64,000 nt of DNA from Bradyrhizobium huanghuaihaiense (GCF_007830635.1 NZ_VLLA01000018.1:1-64000); one strand, 5' to 3'; shown: positions 25,300-38,851, counted from the stretch's first letter. Made by a program: numbers and translations. Notes: a model not told the origin generated them from the letters alone.

Positions 25300-25324
25300 G
25301 GAACCCGAAGCCAGGCCGCCCGTT
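25300..25324 (+). promoter_or_regulatory. EcfG-type general stress promoter upstream of dodecin
   Basis: GGAAC (25300-25304), 16 bases, then CGTT (25321-25324) is an exact match to the alphaproteobacterial EcfG consensus, about 80 bases before the dodecin ATG and in the right direction. Confidence 0.6.
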
Positions 25325-25402
25325 CACAGGGGAGGCCCGACGCTTTCGGATACACCGCGGGAGCGGTATCCGGGCCCGCCACAGCACAAGGGGAGACGCC
25401 TC

Positions 25403-25624
25403 ATGCCCACCGCCGAGAAGGACCACGTCTACAAGATCCTGGAGCTGGTCGGATCATCCGAGACCTCGATCGAGGATGCGATCAAGAACGCGATCGGCCG
25501 CGCCGCCAAGACCGTCCGCGATATGAAATGGTTCGAGGTGGTGCAGACGCGCGGTCACATCGAGAACAATTCCGTGCGCCACTACCAGGTGACGCTGCGG
25601 GTCGGATTTACGCTGGAGGGATGA
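25403..25624 (+). CDS. dodecin family flavin-binding protein
   Basis: The 73-aa protein has the complete dodecin pattern: VYKILELVGSSETSIEDAIKNAI, then the flavin-stacking Trp in MKWFEVVQTRGHIENNS and the closing strand HYQVTLRVGFTL. Twelve copies assemble into a hollow sphere that stores or buffers flavins and limits light damage. Length is typical. AAGGGGAGA precedes the ATG at 25403. The EcfG-type promoter upstream suggests control by the general stress response. Confidence 0.93.
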   Translation: MPTAEKDHVYKILELVGSSETSIEDAIKNAIGRAAKTVRDMKWFEVVQTRGHIENNSVRHYQVTLRVGFTLEG

Positions 25625-25805
25625 CGCGGCCGATGCCGGGCAAAACCGCCACGCCGCGGCAGCGTGGTTAACATCTGCCGACGACAGTCGATCAAGATCT
25701 ATCGACACGACCCGGTTGAATACGGACCGCGCACAATCATCGCGGATATTGCAACAGGCCGTTAAGTCCGAAGTGAGAGGTTTGCTCCGATTGGGAGCAA
25801 GCCCG

Positions 25806-27710
<1,905 letters not shown>

Positions 27711-27824
27711 CGGGATCGACCTCTCACCAGGCGCAACGAACGCTGCGGCGTGCACCACAACCGTAGAGACAGTCCCAGGTTTGTCCTCAGTCCGCCGGCG
27801 CGATATGACTGCAGTCACGGCCGG

Positions 27825-28472
27825 ATGTTCGGCCACTCCAAGAGTGCTGTTGTGACCGACGGAATCAAGCTCGTCCTGTTCGACATGGACAACGTGCTTT
27901 GCGACTATGACAGGGCCAAGCGCGTCGCCTGTCTGGCGGAGCTGGCGGGGACGACCAGCGAATTCATCCACGAGGCGATCTGGGACAGCGGCTTCGAGGC
28001 GCTCGGCGATTCCGGCGCGCTCGATGCTGCGGATTACCTGCGAGGCTTCGGCGAACGCATGCGCTATCCGCTGTCGCTCGACGAGTGGGTGGAGGCGCGA
28101 CGCCGTTCGATGCAGGCGAATGCCGAGATGCTGGAGATCGTCCGCTGCCTGCGCAAGACCGTCGATGTTGCGGTCCTGACCAACAACACCACGCTGGTCG
28201 CCGACCATATCGACGCGCTGCTGCCCGGTCTGCGTCCGCTGTTCGGCTCGAGGATCTACGCCTCGGCCCGGTTCAAGACCGCGAAACCGGACCCGCGCTG
28301 CTATCGCCGCTGTCTGTCCGAACTCAACCTGATGCCGCAGACCGTGCTGTTCGTCGACGATCTCATGGCCAATGTTACCGGCGCGCGCGAGGCGGGGCTG
28401 CTCGCGCATCACCATACGTCGGTAGAGGCTTTCAGGCAGGCTCTCTCGGAATATGGCCTGCTTCATGGATGA
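27825..28472 (+). CDS. HAD superfamily hydrolase (HAD-IA)
   Basis: The 215-aa protein has all four HAD motifs: the nucleophile D20 and D22 in VLFDMDNVLCD, a motif II Thr in VAVLTNNTT, the Lys of motif III around FKTAKPDPRCY, and the acidic pair of motif IV in VLFVDDLMANV. A helical cap lies between motifs I and II. It is a phosphatase or haloacid dehalogenase of unknown substrate. ATG at 27825 or GTG at 27852 could start it; neither has a strong ribosome site. Confidence 0.85.
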   Translation: MFGHSKSAVVTDGIKLVLFDMDNVLCDYDRAKRVACLAELAGTTSEFIHEAIWDSGFEALGDSGALDAADYLRGFGERMRYPLSLDEWVEARRRSMQANAEMLEIVRCLRKTVDVAVLTNNTTLVADHIDALLPGLRPLFGSRIYASARFKTAKPDPRCYRRCLSELNLMPQTVLFVDDLMANVTGAREAGLLAHHHTSVEAFRQALSEYGLLHG

Positions 28473-28529
28473 ATATGCGTAACAGCGTAACGCCGATGAA
28501 GGCGTCCAGGCTGGCTCGGTCCCGGCGCG

Positions 28530-28724
28530 TCACCTGTCGTGATTGGGGACCCATTCCTCCGCGGTCGAGTCCCAATGATGGGTATCGTCGAAGTGCCGCC
28601 ATGGAGGCTGCTGTGGTTTGGGCTCGGCGGGCTTGTTCCGCGGTTGGGGCATGAGCGCGCCAAGCCTCATCGTCCAGTCACGAGCGCTCTGTTCCCAGTA
28701 CGGCCTGTTGAAGGGCGTCAGCAT
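28530..28724 (-). CDS. 64-aa Trp/Pro-rich protein of unknown function
   Basis: A near-ideal ribosome site, AGGAGG, precedes the ATG at 28724, which argues that this short frame is translated. The product is polar and soluble, with five Trp, many Pro and His (PPWRHFDDTHHWDSTAEEW) and no membrane segment or signal. I do not recognise a family. It stands alone in an intergenic stretch downstream of the HAD gene and converges on it. Confidence 0.6.
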   Translation of the reverse strand: MLTPFNRPYWEQSARDWTMRLGALMPQPRNKPAEPKPQQPPWRHFDDTHHWDSTAEEWVPNHDR

Positions 28725-28935
28725 CGGGGCCTCCTAAGAAGCGCGGCCATTCTAGCACCATCGGAGGCAGGTGGTGTAAGATGCTTCACAGTCCGAAATG
28801 TTTTTTCCGCTTACTCCTTCACCCAAGAAGCGGCCGGGGGATCCATGCCGCCCATGGAAGCGTCGAACGCGGGTGCGCCGGCCTTCGTTTCCAGGGGCCG
28901 GATTCCAGGCCGGCGAGCACGGGGACGTCCGATGC

Positions 28936-30837
28936 TCAACTTCCGTACAGATAGTTCGGCAGCCACAGCGTCAGGCCGGGCCAGATGTACATGAATACCA
29001 TGCAGACGATCACGATCAGCATATAGGGCATCATGCCGGAGAAGATCTGGTTGAGCGTGACGTGCTTTGGCGCCACGCCCTTCAGATAGAACGCCGACAT
29101 CGCCACGGGCGGCGACAGGAATGCAGCCTGGAGGTTGACGAAGACCAGCACGCCCCACAGGACCGGATCGATGTTGAAGTGCTTCAGCATCGGCAGGAAG
29201 ATCGGCACGAAGATCACGATGATCTCGGTCCATTCCAGCGGCCAGCCGAGCAGGAAGATGATCGCCTGCGACAGGATCATGAACTGGACCGGCGACATGT
29301 TGAGCGAGAGCACCCAGCTTTCGAGGAGCGCCTGGCCGCCGAGAATCGCGAACACCGCCGAGAACAGCGCCGAGCCCACGAAAAGCCAGCACACCATCGA
29401 GGTGGTCTTGGCGGTCAGAAACACCGCTTCCTTGGTGCGCTTCCAGTCCAGCGTCCGGGCCTGGAACGCGAGCAGGAAGGCGCCGGCCGCGCCCACCGCC
29501 GCCGATTCCGTCGCGGTGGTGATGCCGAACAGGATCACGGCGAGCACGACCACGGTCAGGATGCCGAGGGGCATCACGGACATGACCAGGAGCCGCAACA
29601 CCTCGAACTGCTCGGCCTCCATGGTCCAGTAATAATAGAGCAGCATGAGCGCGAAGATGCCGGCGACGACGGCAAAATAAGTATAGAACTCGGGCGGCGG
29701 TCCGGACTCCACGGGCGCGGCCGTGGTCTTGCCCCGCAATTCGGCACTGCCCATCTGCTGGAGCACCTCGGGCTCGTTCGTCGTGGACCTCTCCGACCGG
29801 CTGGCGGCGCCGCCGAGCTCCTCGAGCTTGTCTTCGGCGCTCTCCTGCTGCTGGGCGCCCGCGCCGAGCGGCTGGAGCGTCTCCTCCGCGCGAGGCTGTT
29901 GCTGCGTCGCGGCCGCGACCGGCGTTTGAATGTCGGCCTGCTGGTGGATCACGACGTACCACCAGGTGACCCAGAGCGTTGCGAGCGTGAGGACCAGCGG
30001 CACCAGCGCGTAGCCGAGGCTCTTCACGAGCGTTGAATAGGTAACGCGGGCGCCGTCGACGCCGGCGCTGACGATCCTGGCGGGCGCCAGCAGCGCCGCA
30101 ACGAGTGCCGGCAGCACTTTGCGCGAATAGGCTTGCTGCAGCGTGACGAGCCACGGACGGACCGGAACCTTGATTTCGCTTTCGGGAAGCTTCGGCGCAA
30201 TCTTCGGATTGAGCAGCGCCCAGCCGACGATGTAGACGAGATAGAGGAAGGCCAGGAAGAAGCCCGGAAACATCGCCGCCGCGTAGAGCTTCACCACCGA
30301 CTGTCCGGCCACGGCCGCGTAGACGATGATCATCACCGAGGGCGGAATCAGGATGCCGAGCGTGCCGCCGGCGGTGATGACGCCGGAGGCGAGCTTGACG
30401 TCATAGCCGGCCTTCAGCATCGGATTGAAGGCGATGACGCCCATCAATACCACGACCGCGCCGACGAGCCCGCTTGCGATGCCCCAGAACGTGCAGACGA
30501 TCAGCGTCGCCACCGCGAGCGAGGCAGGCACGCGGCGGAAGGCGAGCTGGATCGAGTAGAACATCTTGTCGACCAGCGCGCCGCGCTCCATGACGTAGCC
30601 CATCAGCACGAACAGCGGGATCGAGATCAGGACGTCGTTGGTCATCGCACCATAGGTGCGCTGAACCATCAGGTCGAAGATGTGATTGTCTCCCCAGGCT
30701 TCGCCCGCCCGGTGATAGGCGAAGAAGCCGAAGAACATGCCGAGCCCCATCAGGGTGAAGGCGGTCGGAAAGCCCATCATGATCACGACCACGATGAGGC
30801 CGAGCATCAAGAGTCCGAGTGCCGGATCGCTGATCAT
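28936..30837 (-). CDS. dctM: TRAP transporter large permease (DctM) with a large insert
   Basis: The 633-aa protein is the ion-coupled core of a TRAP system. The first 215 residues hold the usual segments (GFPTAFTLMGLGMFFGF, DVLISIPLFVLMGY, GGTLGILIPPSVMIIVYA) and residues 410-633 the second half (GITTATESAAVGA, ending WLPNYLYGS). Usual DctM proteins have about 430 residues; here residues 240-410 are extra. They hold two added membrane segments (about 270-297 and 385-404) separated by a Gln/Ala/Glu-rich hydrophilic stretch at 298-383. ATG at 30837 overlaps the dctQ stop by four bases. Confidence 0.92.
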   Translation of the reverse strand: MISDPALGLLMLGLIVVVIMMGFPTAFTLMGLGMFFGFFAYHRAGEAWGDNHIFDLMVQRTYGAMTNDVLISIPLFVLMGYVMERGALVDKMFYSIQLAFRRVPASLAVATLIVCTFWGIASGLVGAVVVLMGVIAFNPMLKAGYDVKLASGVITAGGTLGILIPPSVMIIVYAAVAGQSVVKLYAAAMFPGFFLAFLYLVYIVGWALLNPKIAPKLPESEIKVPVRPWLVTLQQAYSRKVLPALVAALLAPARIVSAGVDGARVTYSTLVKSLGYALVPLVLTLATLWVTWWYVVIHQQADIQTPVAAATQQQPRAEETLQPLGAGAQQQESAEDKLEELGGAASRSERSTTNEPEVLQQMGSAELRGKTTAAPVESGPPPEFYTYFAVVAGIFALMLLYYYWTMEAEQFEVLRLLVMSVMPLGILTVVVLAVILFGITTATESAAVGAAGAFLLAFQARTLDWKRTKEAVFLTAKTTSMVCWLFVGSALFSAVFAILGGQALLESWVLSLNMSPVQFMILSQAIIFLLGWPLEWTEIIVIFVPIFLPMLKHFNIDPVLWGVLVFVNLQAAFLSPPVAMSAFYLKGVAPKHVTLNQIFSGMMPYMLIVIVCMVFMYIWPGLTLWLPNYLYGS

Positions 30838-31502
30838 CCCTGCAGGTCTCCGCCCATGCCGCGCTGCCGCGCGCTTTCCTCGATGTCCTGCGCGCGTGCG
30901 ATCGCTGCCGTCCGCGCCTCTTCGTCGACATGCTCGCTGTGCGCAAGCTGCTCCTCGATGACGTCGATTTCGGAGACATCGGCGAGCCGGCTCGGCCAGG
31001 CCCCCGTCTTGAGACAGAGCACGCAGCGGGCGATTTCGGCTACACCCTGCAGCAGCACCAGAGCGCCTGCGAGCGGAATCATGAACTTGAAGTGGTAGAC
31101 CGGCGGCCCCTCGGCGGTGACGTTGGAATGCTCGTTGATGCGCCAGGAATCCAGCGCATAGTCCCATCCCGCATAGACCAGCGCGGCGATGCCGGGCAGG
31201 AAGAATGCGAAGTACAGCACGAGGTCGAGGCTCGCCTGGGTGCGCGGCCGCATCGAGGAGTAGAGGAAGTCGCCGCGAACATGCGCGTTCTGGGCCAGCG
31301 TATAGGCGCCCGCGATCATGAACAGGGTGCCATACAGCATGTTCGAGGCGTCGAAGATCCAGGCGGTCGGCATGTTGAGGATGTAACGCTTGAAGACCTC
31401 GGCGCAGACCAGCGCCATCAGGCCCACGACCAGCCAGGCCGCGACCTTGCCGGTCCACGTGCTGATCGCGTCGATGGTGTACAGAAAGCGCTGCGGATTC
31501 AT
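30834..31502 (-). CDS. dctQ: TRAP transporter small permease (DctQ)
   Basis: The 222-aa protein has four membrane segments, starting WTGKVAAWLVVGLMALVCAE and ending near IPLAGALVLLQGVAEIA. It then has a long charged cytoplasmic tail (about residues 175-222), longer than in typical DctQ. It pairs with DctM for sodium-driven uptake of organic acids. ATG at 31502 begins MNPQRFLYTID; a GTG ten codons earlier is an alternative. It overlaps dctM by four bases. Confidence 0.9.
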   Translation of the reverse strand: MNPQRFLYTIDAISTWTGKVAAWLVVGLMALVCAEVFKRYILNMPTAWIFDASNMLYGTLFMIAGAYTLAQNAHVRGDFLYSSMRPRTQASLDLVLYFAFFLPGIAALVYAGWDYALDSWRINEHSNVTAEGPPVYHFKFMIPLAGALVLLQGVAEIARCVLCLKTGAWPSRLADVSEIDVIEEQLAHSEHVDEEARTAAIARAQDIEESARQRGMGGDLQG

Positions 31503-31557
31503 GTGCGTTGCCACCGCCAATCCTGGCGTCACTGTTGCCTAGAGACAAGACAAGCGC

Positions 31558-31580
31558 CATCCGGGTTGCGGTCCCGGATG
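31558..31580 (-). other. hairpin between dctP and dctQ
   Basis: CATCCGGG (31558-31565) and CCCGGATG (31573-31580) form an 8-bp stem with a 7-base loop in the 103-base space between the binding-protein gene and the permease genes. Such hairpins often stabilise or attenuate the mRNA so that the binding protein is made in excess. Confidence 0.5.
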
Positions 31581-31605
31581 ACGCTTCGATCGTGCGATGA
31601 GCCGG

Positions 31606-32742
31606 CTAGCTCTTCTTCTTGGCGTTGGGACCAAAATAGTGGGCGTAGGCCATGCGGCGGCTGACCACCGTATCCTGCTCCCACTGCGTCGCCCGCTTGG
31701 CGAAGGCCAATTGCGATTCCACGATCTCCTTGAACAGCGGGTTCTCTGCCGACTTCTTCTCGGCCACCTGGTCGAACACCTCCAACTGCTTCTGGAGGAT
31801 CGAGTCCGGTGTCTTGTAGAACTTGACCTTGTCCTTGGTCTGCAGCTCCTCGTAGTCCCTGGAATAGCGGTCGATCGCCTTCCAGGCCATGTCCTGGCCG
31901 GCCGAGTCGACAGCATTGGCGATGATCGCCCTCATCTTCTCCGGCAGCGCGTCGAACTTGGTCTTGTTGAACAAGATCTCGAACTGCTCGGCGTTCTGGT
32001 GGTAGCTCTGGAGCATGCAGATCTTGGAAACATCCGGGAAGCCGAGGACGCGATCGGATGTGGCGTTGTTGAATTCGGCCGCATCCAGCAGGCCACGATC
32101 CATCGCCGAGACGATCTCACCACCCGGCAACGCGTTGACCGCTGCGCCGAGGCCAGTGAACACGTCGATGGAGATACCGACGGTGCGGAATTTGAGGCCC
32201 TGGAAATCCTCCACCTTGGTCATCGGCTTCTTGTACCAGCCGAGCGGCTGGGTCGGCATCGGCCCGTACGGGAACGAGACGACGTTGGCTCCGATCGAGG
32301 CGTAGAGCTTCTCGAGGAGCTCCTTGCCGCCGCCATAGCGGTGCCAGGCGAGCAGCATGTTGGCATCCATGGCATAGCCCGGACCCGAGCCCCACAGCGC
32401 CAGCGCGTTCTGCTTGCCATAGTGATAGGCGAGCACGCCGTGCCCGCCGTCGAGCGTGCCCTTCGACACCGCATCCAGCAGACCGAAGGCCGGCACCACA
32501 GCGCCGGCGGGAAGCACCTCGATCTTGAGGTCGCCGCCGGTCATGTCGTTGACCTTCTTGGCATAGTCGAGCGCGTATTCGTGGAAGATGTCCTTGGCCG
32601 GCCAGGTGCTCTGCCAGCGCATGCTGATCGGCCCCTGCGCCAGGACGATGGTTGGTGCGGCGACAGTGGCGGCCGCCCCGGTTGCGGCAGCCTTCAGAAA
32701 ACGGCGGCGCGTCGACGCGCCGTCCTTGCTCGTCTTCGTCAT
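31606..32742 (-). CDS. dctP: TRAP transporter substrate-binding protein (DctP), Tat-exported
   Basis: The 378-aa protein starts with a twin-arginine signal (STRRRFLKAAATGAAATVAA). It has the DctP fold of the subgroup that includes the alpha-keto-acid binder TakP, with segments such as WGSGPGYAMDANMLLAW and FRTVGISIDVFTGLGAAVNALP. The substrate is likely an oxo acid or another organic anion bound with a cation. It is the first gene of the dctP-dctQ-dctM operon. AGGACATC precedes the ATG at 32742. Confidence 0.92.
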   Translation of the reverse strand: MTKTSKDGASTRRRFLKAAATGAAATVAAPTIVLAQGPISMRWQSTWPAKDIFHEYALDYAKKVNDMTGGDLKIEVLPAGAVVPAFGLLDAVSKGTLDGGHGVLAYHYGKQNALALWGSGPGYAMDANMLLAWHRYGGGKELLEKLYASIGANVVSFPYGPMPTQPLGWYKKPMTKVEDFQGLKFRTVGISIDVFTGLGAAVNALPGGEIVSAMDRGLLDAAEFNNATSDRVLGFPDVSKICMLQSYHQNAEQFEILFNKTKFDALPEKMRAIIANAVDSAGQDMAWKAIDRYSRDYEELQTKDKVKFYKTPDSILQKQLEVFDQVAEKKSAENPLFKEIVESQLAFAKRATQWEQDTVVSRRMAYAHYFGPNAKKKS

Positions 32743-32965
32743 GATGTCCTCCCTCAGCGCGATCCGTGACGGATCGCCCCTTTTTTGTAAGGAGAAGACA
32801 AGGACTTGCGCCGGACTTTGGCAAGAAAGTTTCCGGACGATGCGACGCTACGACGCGGACGGCGTGCAGGACGCCGCCAACTCGCCTGTTCGAATTATTC
32901 CCCGCCTGTCGGATTAAATTAAGAGGCACCGTAAAGGGCGCTGCTGCGCATGACGCGCCGCACCA

Positions 32966-34925
<1,960 letters not shown>

Positions 34926-34926
<1 letters not shown>

Positions 34927-35843
34927 CAGATCACCCGTCGCGCATCGAGCGCGTCCCGCAGGCCGTCGCCGATGAAGTTGATGGCGACCACCGCGATGAA
35001 GATCGCGCCGCCCGGGAACAGCGCCCAGTGCGGACCGATGTCGAGGAAGTCCTTCGCGTCATACAGCAGTCGTCCCCAGGTCGGAGTATCGGGCGGAAAG
35101 CCGAGACCGAGGAAGGACAGCGTCGATTCGGCGATGATGGCGGCGGCGACGTCGATGGTGCCGGCAATGATCACCGGGCCGACCGCATTGGGCAGGATGT
35201 GGCGTACCACCTGCCGCACCGGGCTGGCGCCGAGCGCGCGGGCCGCCTCGACGAACTCCTTCTCGCGGATCGACAGGAACTGCGCGCGCACGAGCCGCGC
35301 CACCGGCATCCAGCGCAAGCCCCCGATCACGAGCACGATCAGGATGAAGATGCCGCCTTCGGGACCAAACACCTGCTTCAGCCCGTCGCGGAACAGATAG
35401 ATGAGCAGGAGCAGCAGCGGCAGTTGCGGCAACGACAGGAAAAGGTCGGTGAGCCACATCAATCCGTGCCCGAGCGCACCGCGCGACATGCCGGCGAGCG
35501 CGCCGATCAGCGTGCCGATGAAGACCGAGACCAGCATCGCGGCGAGCCCCACAGCGAGCGAGATGCGGCCGCCATAGATCATGCGCGCCAGGATGTCTTG
35601 GCCGAGATCGTCGGTGCCGAAGGGATGGGCGAACGACGGCCCCTGCATGCCCGCGACGATGTCGATCTCGTTGATCTTCACGCGCCACACGAAGGGCCCG
35701 AGCACGACGGCGAGCACCAGGATGAGGAGCAGGAAGGCGCTGACGACAGCGAGCCGGTGGCGGCTGTAGCGCCGCCACGTCTCGCGCCAGGGCGAGTAGA
35801 CGCCCCGCTCAGCGGAGGGAGATGCGAGGGTCAAGCCAGCCAT
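34926..35843 (-). CDS. dppC: peptide ABC transporter permease (DppC type)
   Basis: The 305-aa permease has six membrane segments, starting HRLAVVSAFLLLILVLAVVLG. The EAA loop that contacts the ATPases reads EFVEAARALGASPVRQVVRHILPNA and includes the conserved Gly. ATG at 35843 lies inside the end of dppB, an overlap of 35 bases, so a slightly later start is possible. Confidence 0.93.
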
Positions 35844-36768
35844 AAAGAACGTCCGCGATGAGGTTGAACAGCACCACGAGGCACGCGAAGACGAAGGTGA
35901 CGGCCATCACCACCGGCGTGTCGTTGGAAAGGATGGAGGAGATCAGCAGCGAGCCGATGCCGGGGATACGGAAGATCTGCTCGGTGACGATGGCGCCGCC
36001 GAACACCGCAGGCATCTGCAACGCGATCAGCGTGACCACGGGGATCATGGCGTTGCGCATCACGTGCTTGACGATCACCGTGGCCTGGCCGAGGCCCTTG
36101 GCCCGCGCCGTGGTGACGTAGTCGAGCCTGATGACGTCGAGCATCGCCGAGCGCACGAAGCGCGTCATCGACGCCGCCTGGAACAGGCCGAGCACAGCGA
36201 CCGGCATGATGGCCTGACGGATCATCTCCAGCACCCAGTGGATGCCGGTGGCCTTGATGTCGGTGGTGTAGACGAAGGGCAGCCAGTCCAGCGTGACCGA
36301 GAAGATCAGGATGAACAGGATGCCGGTGAAGAAGGTCGGCAGCGAGAAGCCGACGAAGGCGAGCGTGTTGGCGATCTGGTCGAACAACGAATAGGGCTTC
36401 GTCGCGGCATAGACCCCGACCGGAATCGCGATCAACAGCGCCAGGATCTGCGCCGAGCCGATCACGTAGAGCGTGGCCGGCAGGCGCTGGAGGATCAGCG
36501 TGTCGACGTTCATCCGGCTGACGAAGGAAAAGCCCCAGTCGCCGTGCAGCATGGCGTTGAGCCAGTGCAGGTAACGGAGGTGGATCGGATCGTCGAGGCC
36601 GAACTTGGCCCGAAGCGCGGCTTGCACTTCGGGCGGCACGTTCGGGTTCGTCGCCAGTTCAGAGAACGGATCGCCGGGGGCGAGCGCAAGCACGACGAAC
36701 AGCACGACCGAGATTCCGAGCAGGCTCGGAATCGCGATCAGCAGGCGACGCAGGACGTATTGACTCAT
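35809..36768 (-). CDS. dppB: peptide ABC transporter permease (DppB type)
   Basis: The 319-aa permease starts MSQYVLRRLLIAIPSLLGIS, the standard DppB opening. It has six membrane segments and the EAA loop DYVTTARAKGLGQATVIVKHV, and it ends near LFNLIADVLYGWLDPR. It forms the membrane channel with DppC. It begins 30 bases after the binding-protein gene stop. Confidence 0.93.
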   Translation of the reverse strand: MSQYVLRRLLIAIPSLLGISVVLFVVLALAPGDPFSELATNPNVPPEVQAALRAKFGLDDPIHLRYLHWLNAMLHGDWGFSFVSRMNVDTLILQRLPATLYVIGSAQILALLIAIPVGVYAATKPYSLFDQIANTLAFVGFSLPTFFTGILFILIFSVTLDWLPFVYTTDIKATGIHWVLEMIRQAIMPVAVLGLFQAASMTRFVRSAMLDVIRLDYVTTARAKGLGQATVIVKHVMRNAMIPVVTLIALQMPAVFGGAIVTEQIFRIPGIGSLLISSILSNDTPVVMAVTFVFACLVVLFNLIADVLYGWLDPRISLR

Positions 36769-36798
36769 GAGGGAAGGGCCCCGTCTAGAGTTGGGGGA

Positions 36799-38589
36799 TC
36801 ATTCCTCGCGGTACCAATCGTGCAGATTGTCGGTTTCGTTGGCCCAGCCGCTGATGATCGGCCGCAAATTGTTGGCCGCCGCTTCCACCTTCAACCGATG
36901 CTGCACCGGGATGAACACGGTGTCCTGATACATGAGGTCGTTGGCCTTGATGTAGTGCTCCGCGCGCTTGAGCGGATCCATCTCGCTTTCGGCGGCTTCG
37001 ATCGCTGCGTCGTAGTCCTTGTTGATCCAGCGCGGGAAATTCGTGCCCTGCCACTTGTTCTCCTTGGTGGCGACGTTGGTCGACAGAAAGCGGCGCATAT
37101 GCTGCGACGGATCGGGCTGGCTCAGCGGGATCTGGAACATCTCGATGTCGGCATAGAATTTCGCATAGGTGTCGGGATTGGCGACGTCCGACGAGAAGAA
37201 CACCGAGGCCACGACCGACTTCAATTCGACGTCGATGCCGGCCTTCTGACAGGCCTGCTTGACGATAGCCTGCGTCTTCTGGCGCGGACCGTTGATCGAG
37301 GTCTGGTACAAGAGCTTCAGCTTCTTGCCGTCCTTCTCGCGGATGCCGTCCGCGCCCGGCTTCCAGCCGGCATCGTCCAGGATCTTCGAAGCCTTCTCGA
37401 TGCTGAATTCCCACGAAGTGTTCTTGGAGACGAATTTTTCCGGGCCGTTGAGGAAATTGGCCGTGGTGCGGCCGGCACGGCCGTAGATCGCCTTCTTCAC
37501 CGACTCGCGATCGATCAGCAGCGATAGCGCCTTGCGGACCGCGGGGTCGGAGAACAGCGGATGCTTGGTCTTCATCGACGACTTCTCGCCGTCGACCTCG
37601 GTGTTGGGGTCGGTGAAGTTGAGCGCGATGAACTCGGTGTCGCCGCCGACGGCATAGATCGTCTTGCCCTTGCCGCCCTTCTCCAGGCGCAGGAGGACGT
37701 CGTCCTCGACCTGGATGTTCCAGCCGAAATCATATTCGCCGGTCTGGATCACGGCGCGCGCAGCCGAAACCGCGTCACCACCGCCCTTCATCTCGACCGT
37801 GTCGAAATAAGGCCGGTTCGGCATGTGGTAATCGGGGTTGAGCTGGCCGCGGACGAGATCGCCGGGCTTGAATTCGACGAACTTGTACGGGCCGGTTCCG
37901 ACCGGCGACAGGTTGGTCGGCGCTTCCCGCGATTTGGACCCCTTGTAGTCGGCGAACAGATGCTTGGGGATGATGGTGTTGGGCGCGCCAACAAAGGCGT
38001 CCGCCCAGAACGGCGTTGGCTTCTTGAAGGTGATGCGAACCGTCAGGTCGTCCACTTTCTCGACCGTGATGTCGCGGTAGGTGGCCACGGTAATGGCCGC
38101 CGTCGCGGGATCGATGATGTATTCCCAGGTGAAGACAATGTCGTCGGCGGTGAACGGCTTGCCGTCATGCCACTTCACGCCGGGCTTCAGCTTCCACGTC
38201 ACCGATTTGCCGTCAGCCGCGAGCAGACCGTTCTGGATCGACGGAATTTCGGATGCCAGAACCAGCTTCATGTTGCCATCCGGATCCCAGCAGGCGAGCG
38301 GCTCGTAGAACAGGCGCGAGCCGTCCTGGTCCTTGGTGCCGGTGGCGAAGTGCGGGTTGAGCAGGGTCGGGCCCTGCCACCACAGCAGCTTCAGCGCGCC
38401 ACCGCCGCCACGCTTGGTCGGCTTGTAGGTCGAGGGGCCCTCCGCCATGGCGACACCGCCAAGCGCGAGGATCTGGTTGGCCAGGGGGGCGGTGAGACCG
38501 ACAGCGGCCATGCGCTTGATGAAGGCGCGGCGATCCATCCGCCCGTCCTTCACCTGACCGATCATCGAACGCAGTTCTTTATCCAGCAT
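36799..38589 (-). CDS. peptide ABC transporter substrate-binding protein, Tat-type signal
   Basis: The 596-aa protein belongs to the SBP_bac_5 (peptide/nickel) family. The N-terminus has a twin-arginine-like signal (MDRRAFIKRMAAVGL). The mature part has WKLKPGVKWHDGKPFTADD and SPVGTGPYKFVEF, both family signatures. The gene is first in the operon, whose order binding protein-dppB-dppC-dppD-dppF is intact. ATG at 38589 has GGGGGACAAC just before; longer in-frame starts would displace the signal. The neighbouring M20 amidohydrolase suggests peptides or N-acyl amino acids as cargo. Confidence 0.93.
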   Translation of the reverse strand: MLDKELRSMIGQVKDGRMDRRAFIKRMAAVGLTAPLANQILALGGVAMAEGPSTYKPTKRGGGGALKLLWWQGPTLLNPHFATGTKDQDGSRLFYEPLACWDPDGNMKLVLASEIPSIQNGLLAADGKSVTWKLKPGVKWHDGKPFTADDIVFTWEYIIDPATAAITVATYRDITVEKVDDLTVRITFKKPTPFWADAFVGAPNTIIPKHLFADYKGSKSREAPTNLSPVGTGPYKFVEFKPGDLVRGQLNPDYHMPNRPYFDTVEMKGGGDAVSAARAVIQTGEYDFGWNIQVEDDVLLRLEKGGKGKTIYAVGGDTEFIALNFTDPNTEVDGEKSSMKTKHPLFSDPAVRKALSLLIDRESVKKAIYGRAGRTTANFLNGPEKFVSKNTSWEFSIEKASKILDDAGWKPGADGIREKDGKKLKLLYQTSINGPRQKTQAIVKQACQKAGIDVELKSVVASVFFSSDVANPDTYAKFYADIEMFQIPLSQPDPSQHMRRFLSTNVATKENKWQGTNFPRWINKDYDAAIEAAESEMDPLKRAEHYIKANDLMYQDTVFIPVQHRLKVEAAANNLRPIISGWANETDNLHDWYREE

Positions 38590-38851
38590 GGTTGTCCCCC
38601 GTCTGGTTCCCGTATGGATGCAGGCGGCCGCAAGACGCGACCGCCGGGTTTGGCTGGCGGTAGATGGCACACCGATTAGGGGGCACGTCAACTAGGACCG
38701 TGTGTATGCAAACGGTCTTCTGGCTGTCCGTTGGGCAAAACCCTGTTCCGCAGCCCAAGCGTTCGGCAATCCGGCGCCAAAATGCGCCGGAAACCGCGCT
38801 GCACTGCGGAAAATTTGTTCGCCGGATCAGACGAAGTATCGAGACGGAATT

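Noticed and set aside
28811..28935. Frame downstream of dctM ending ASWVKE with a Gly/Met-rich stretch
   Set aside because: It has no start codon with a ribosome site, and the DctM end WLPNYLYGS is already natural.
30838..31560. Upstream in-frame extension of dctM through the dctQ region
   Set aside because: It lies in another frame of dctQ, which has a clear membrane-protein pattern; ATG at 30837 fits the family.
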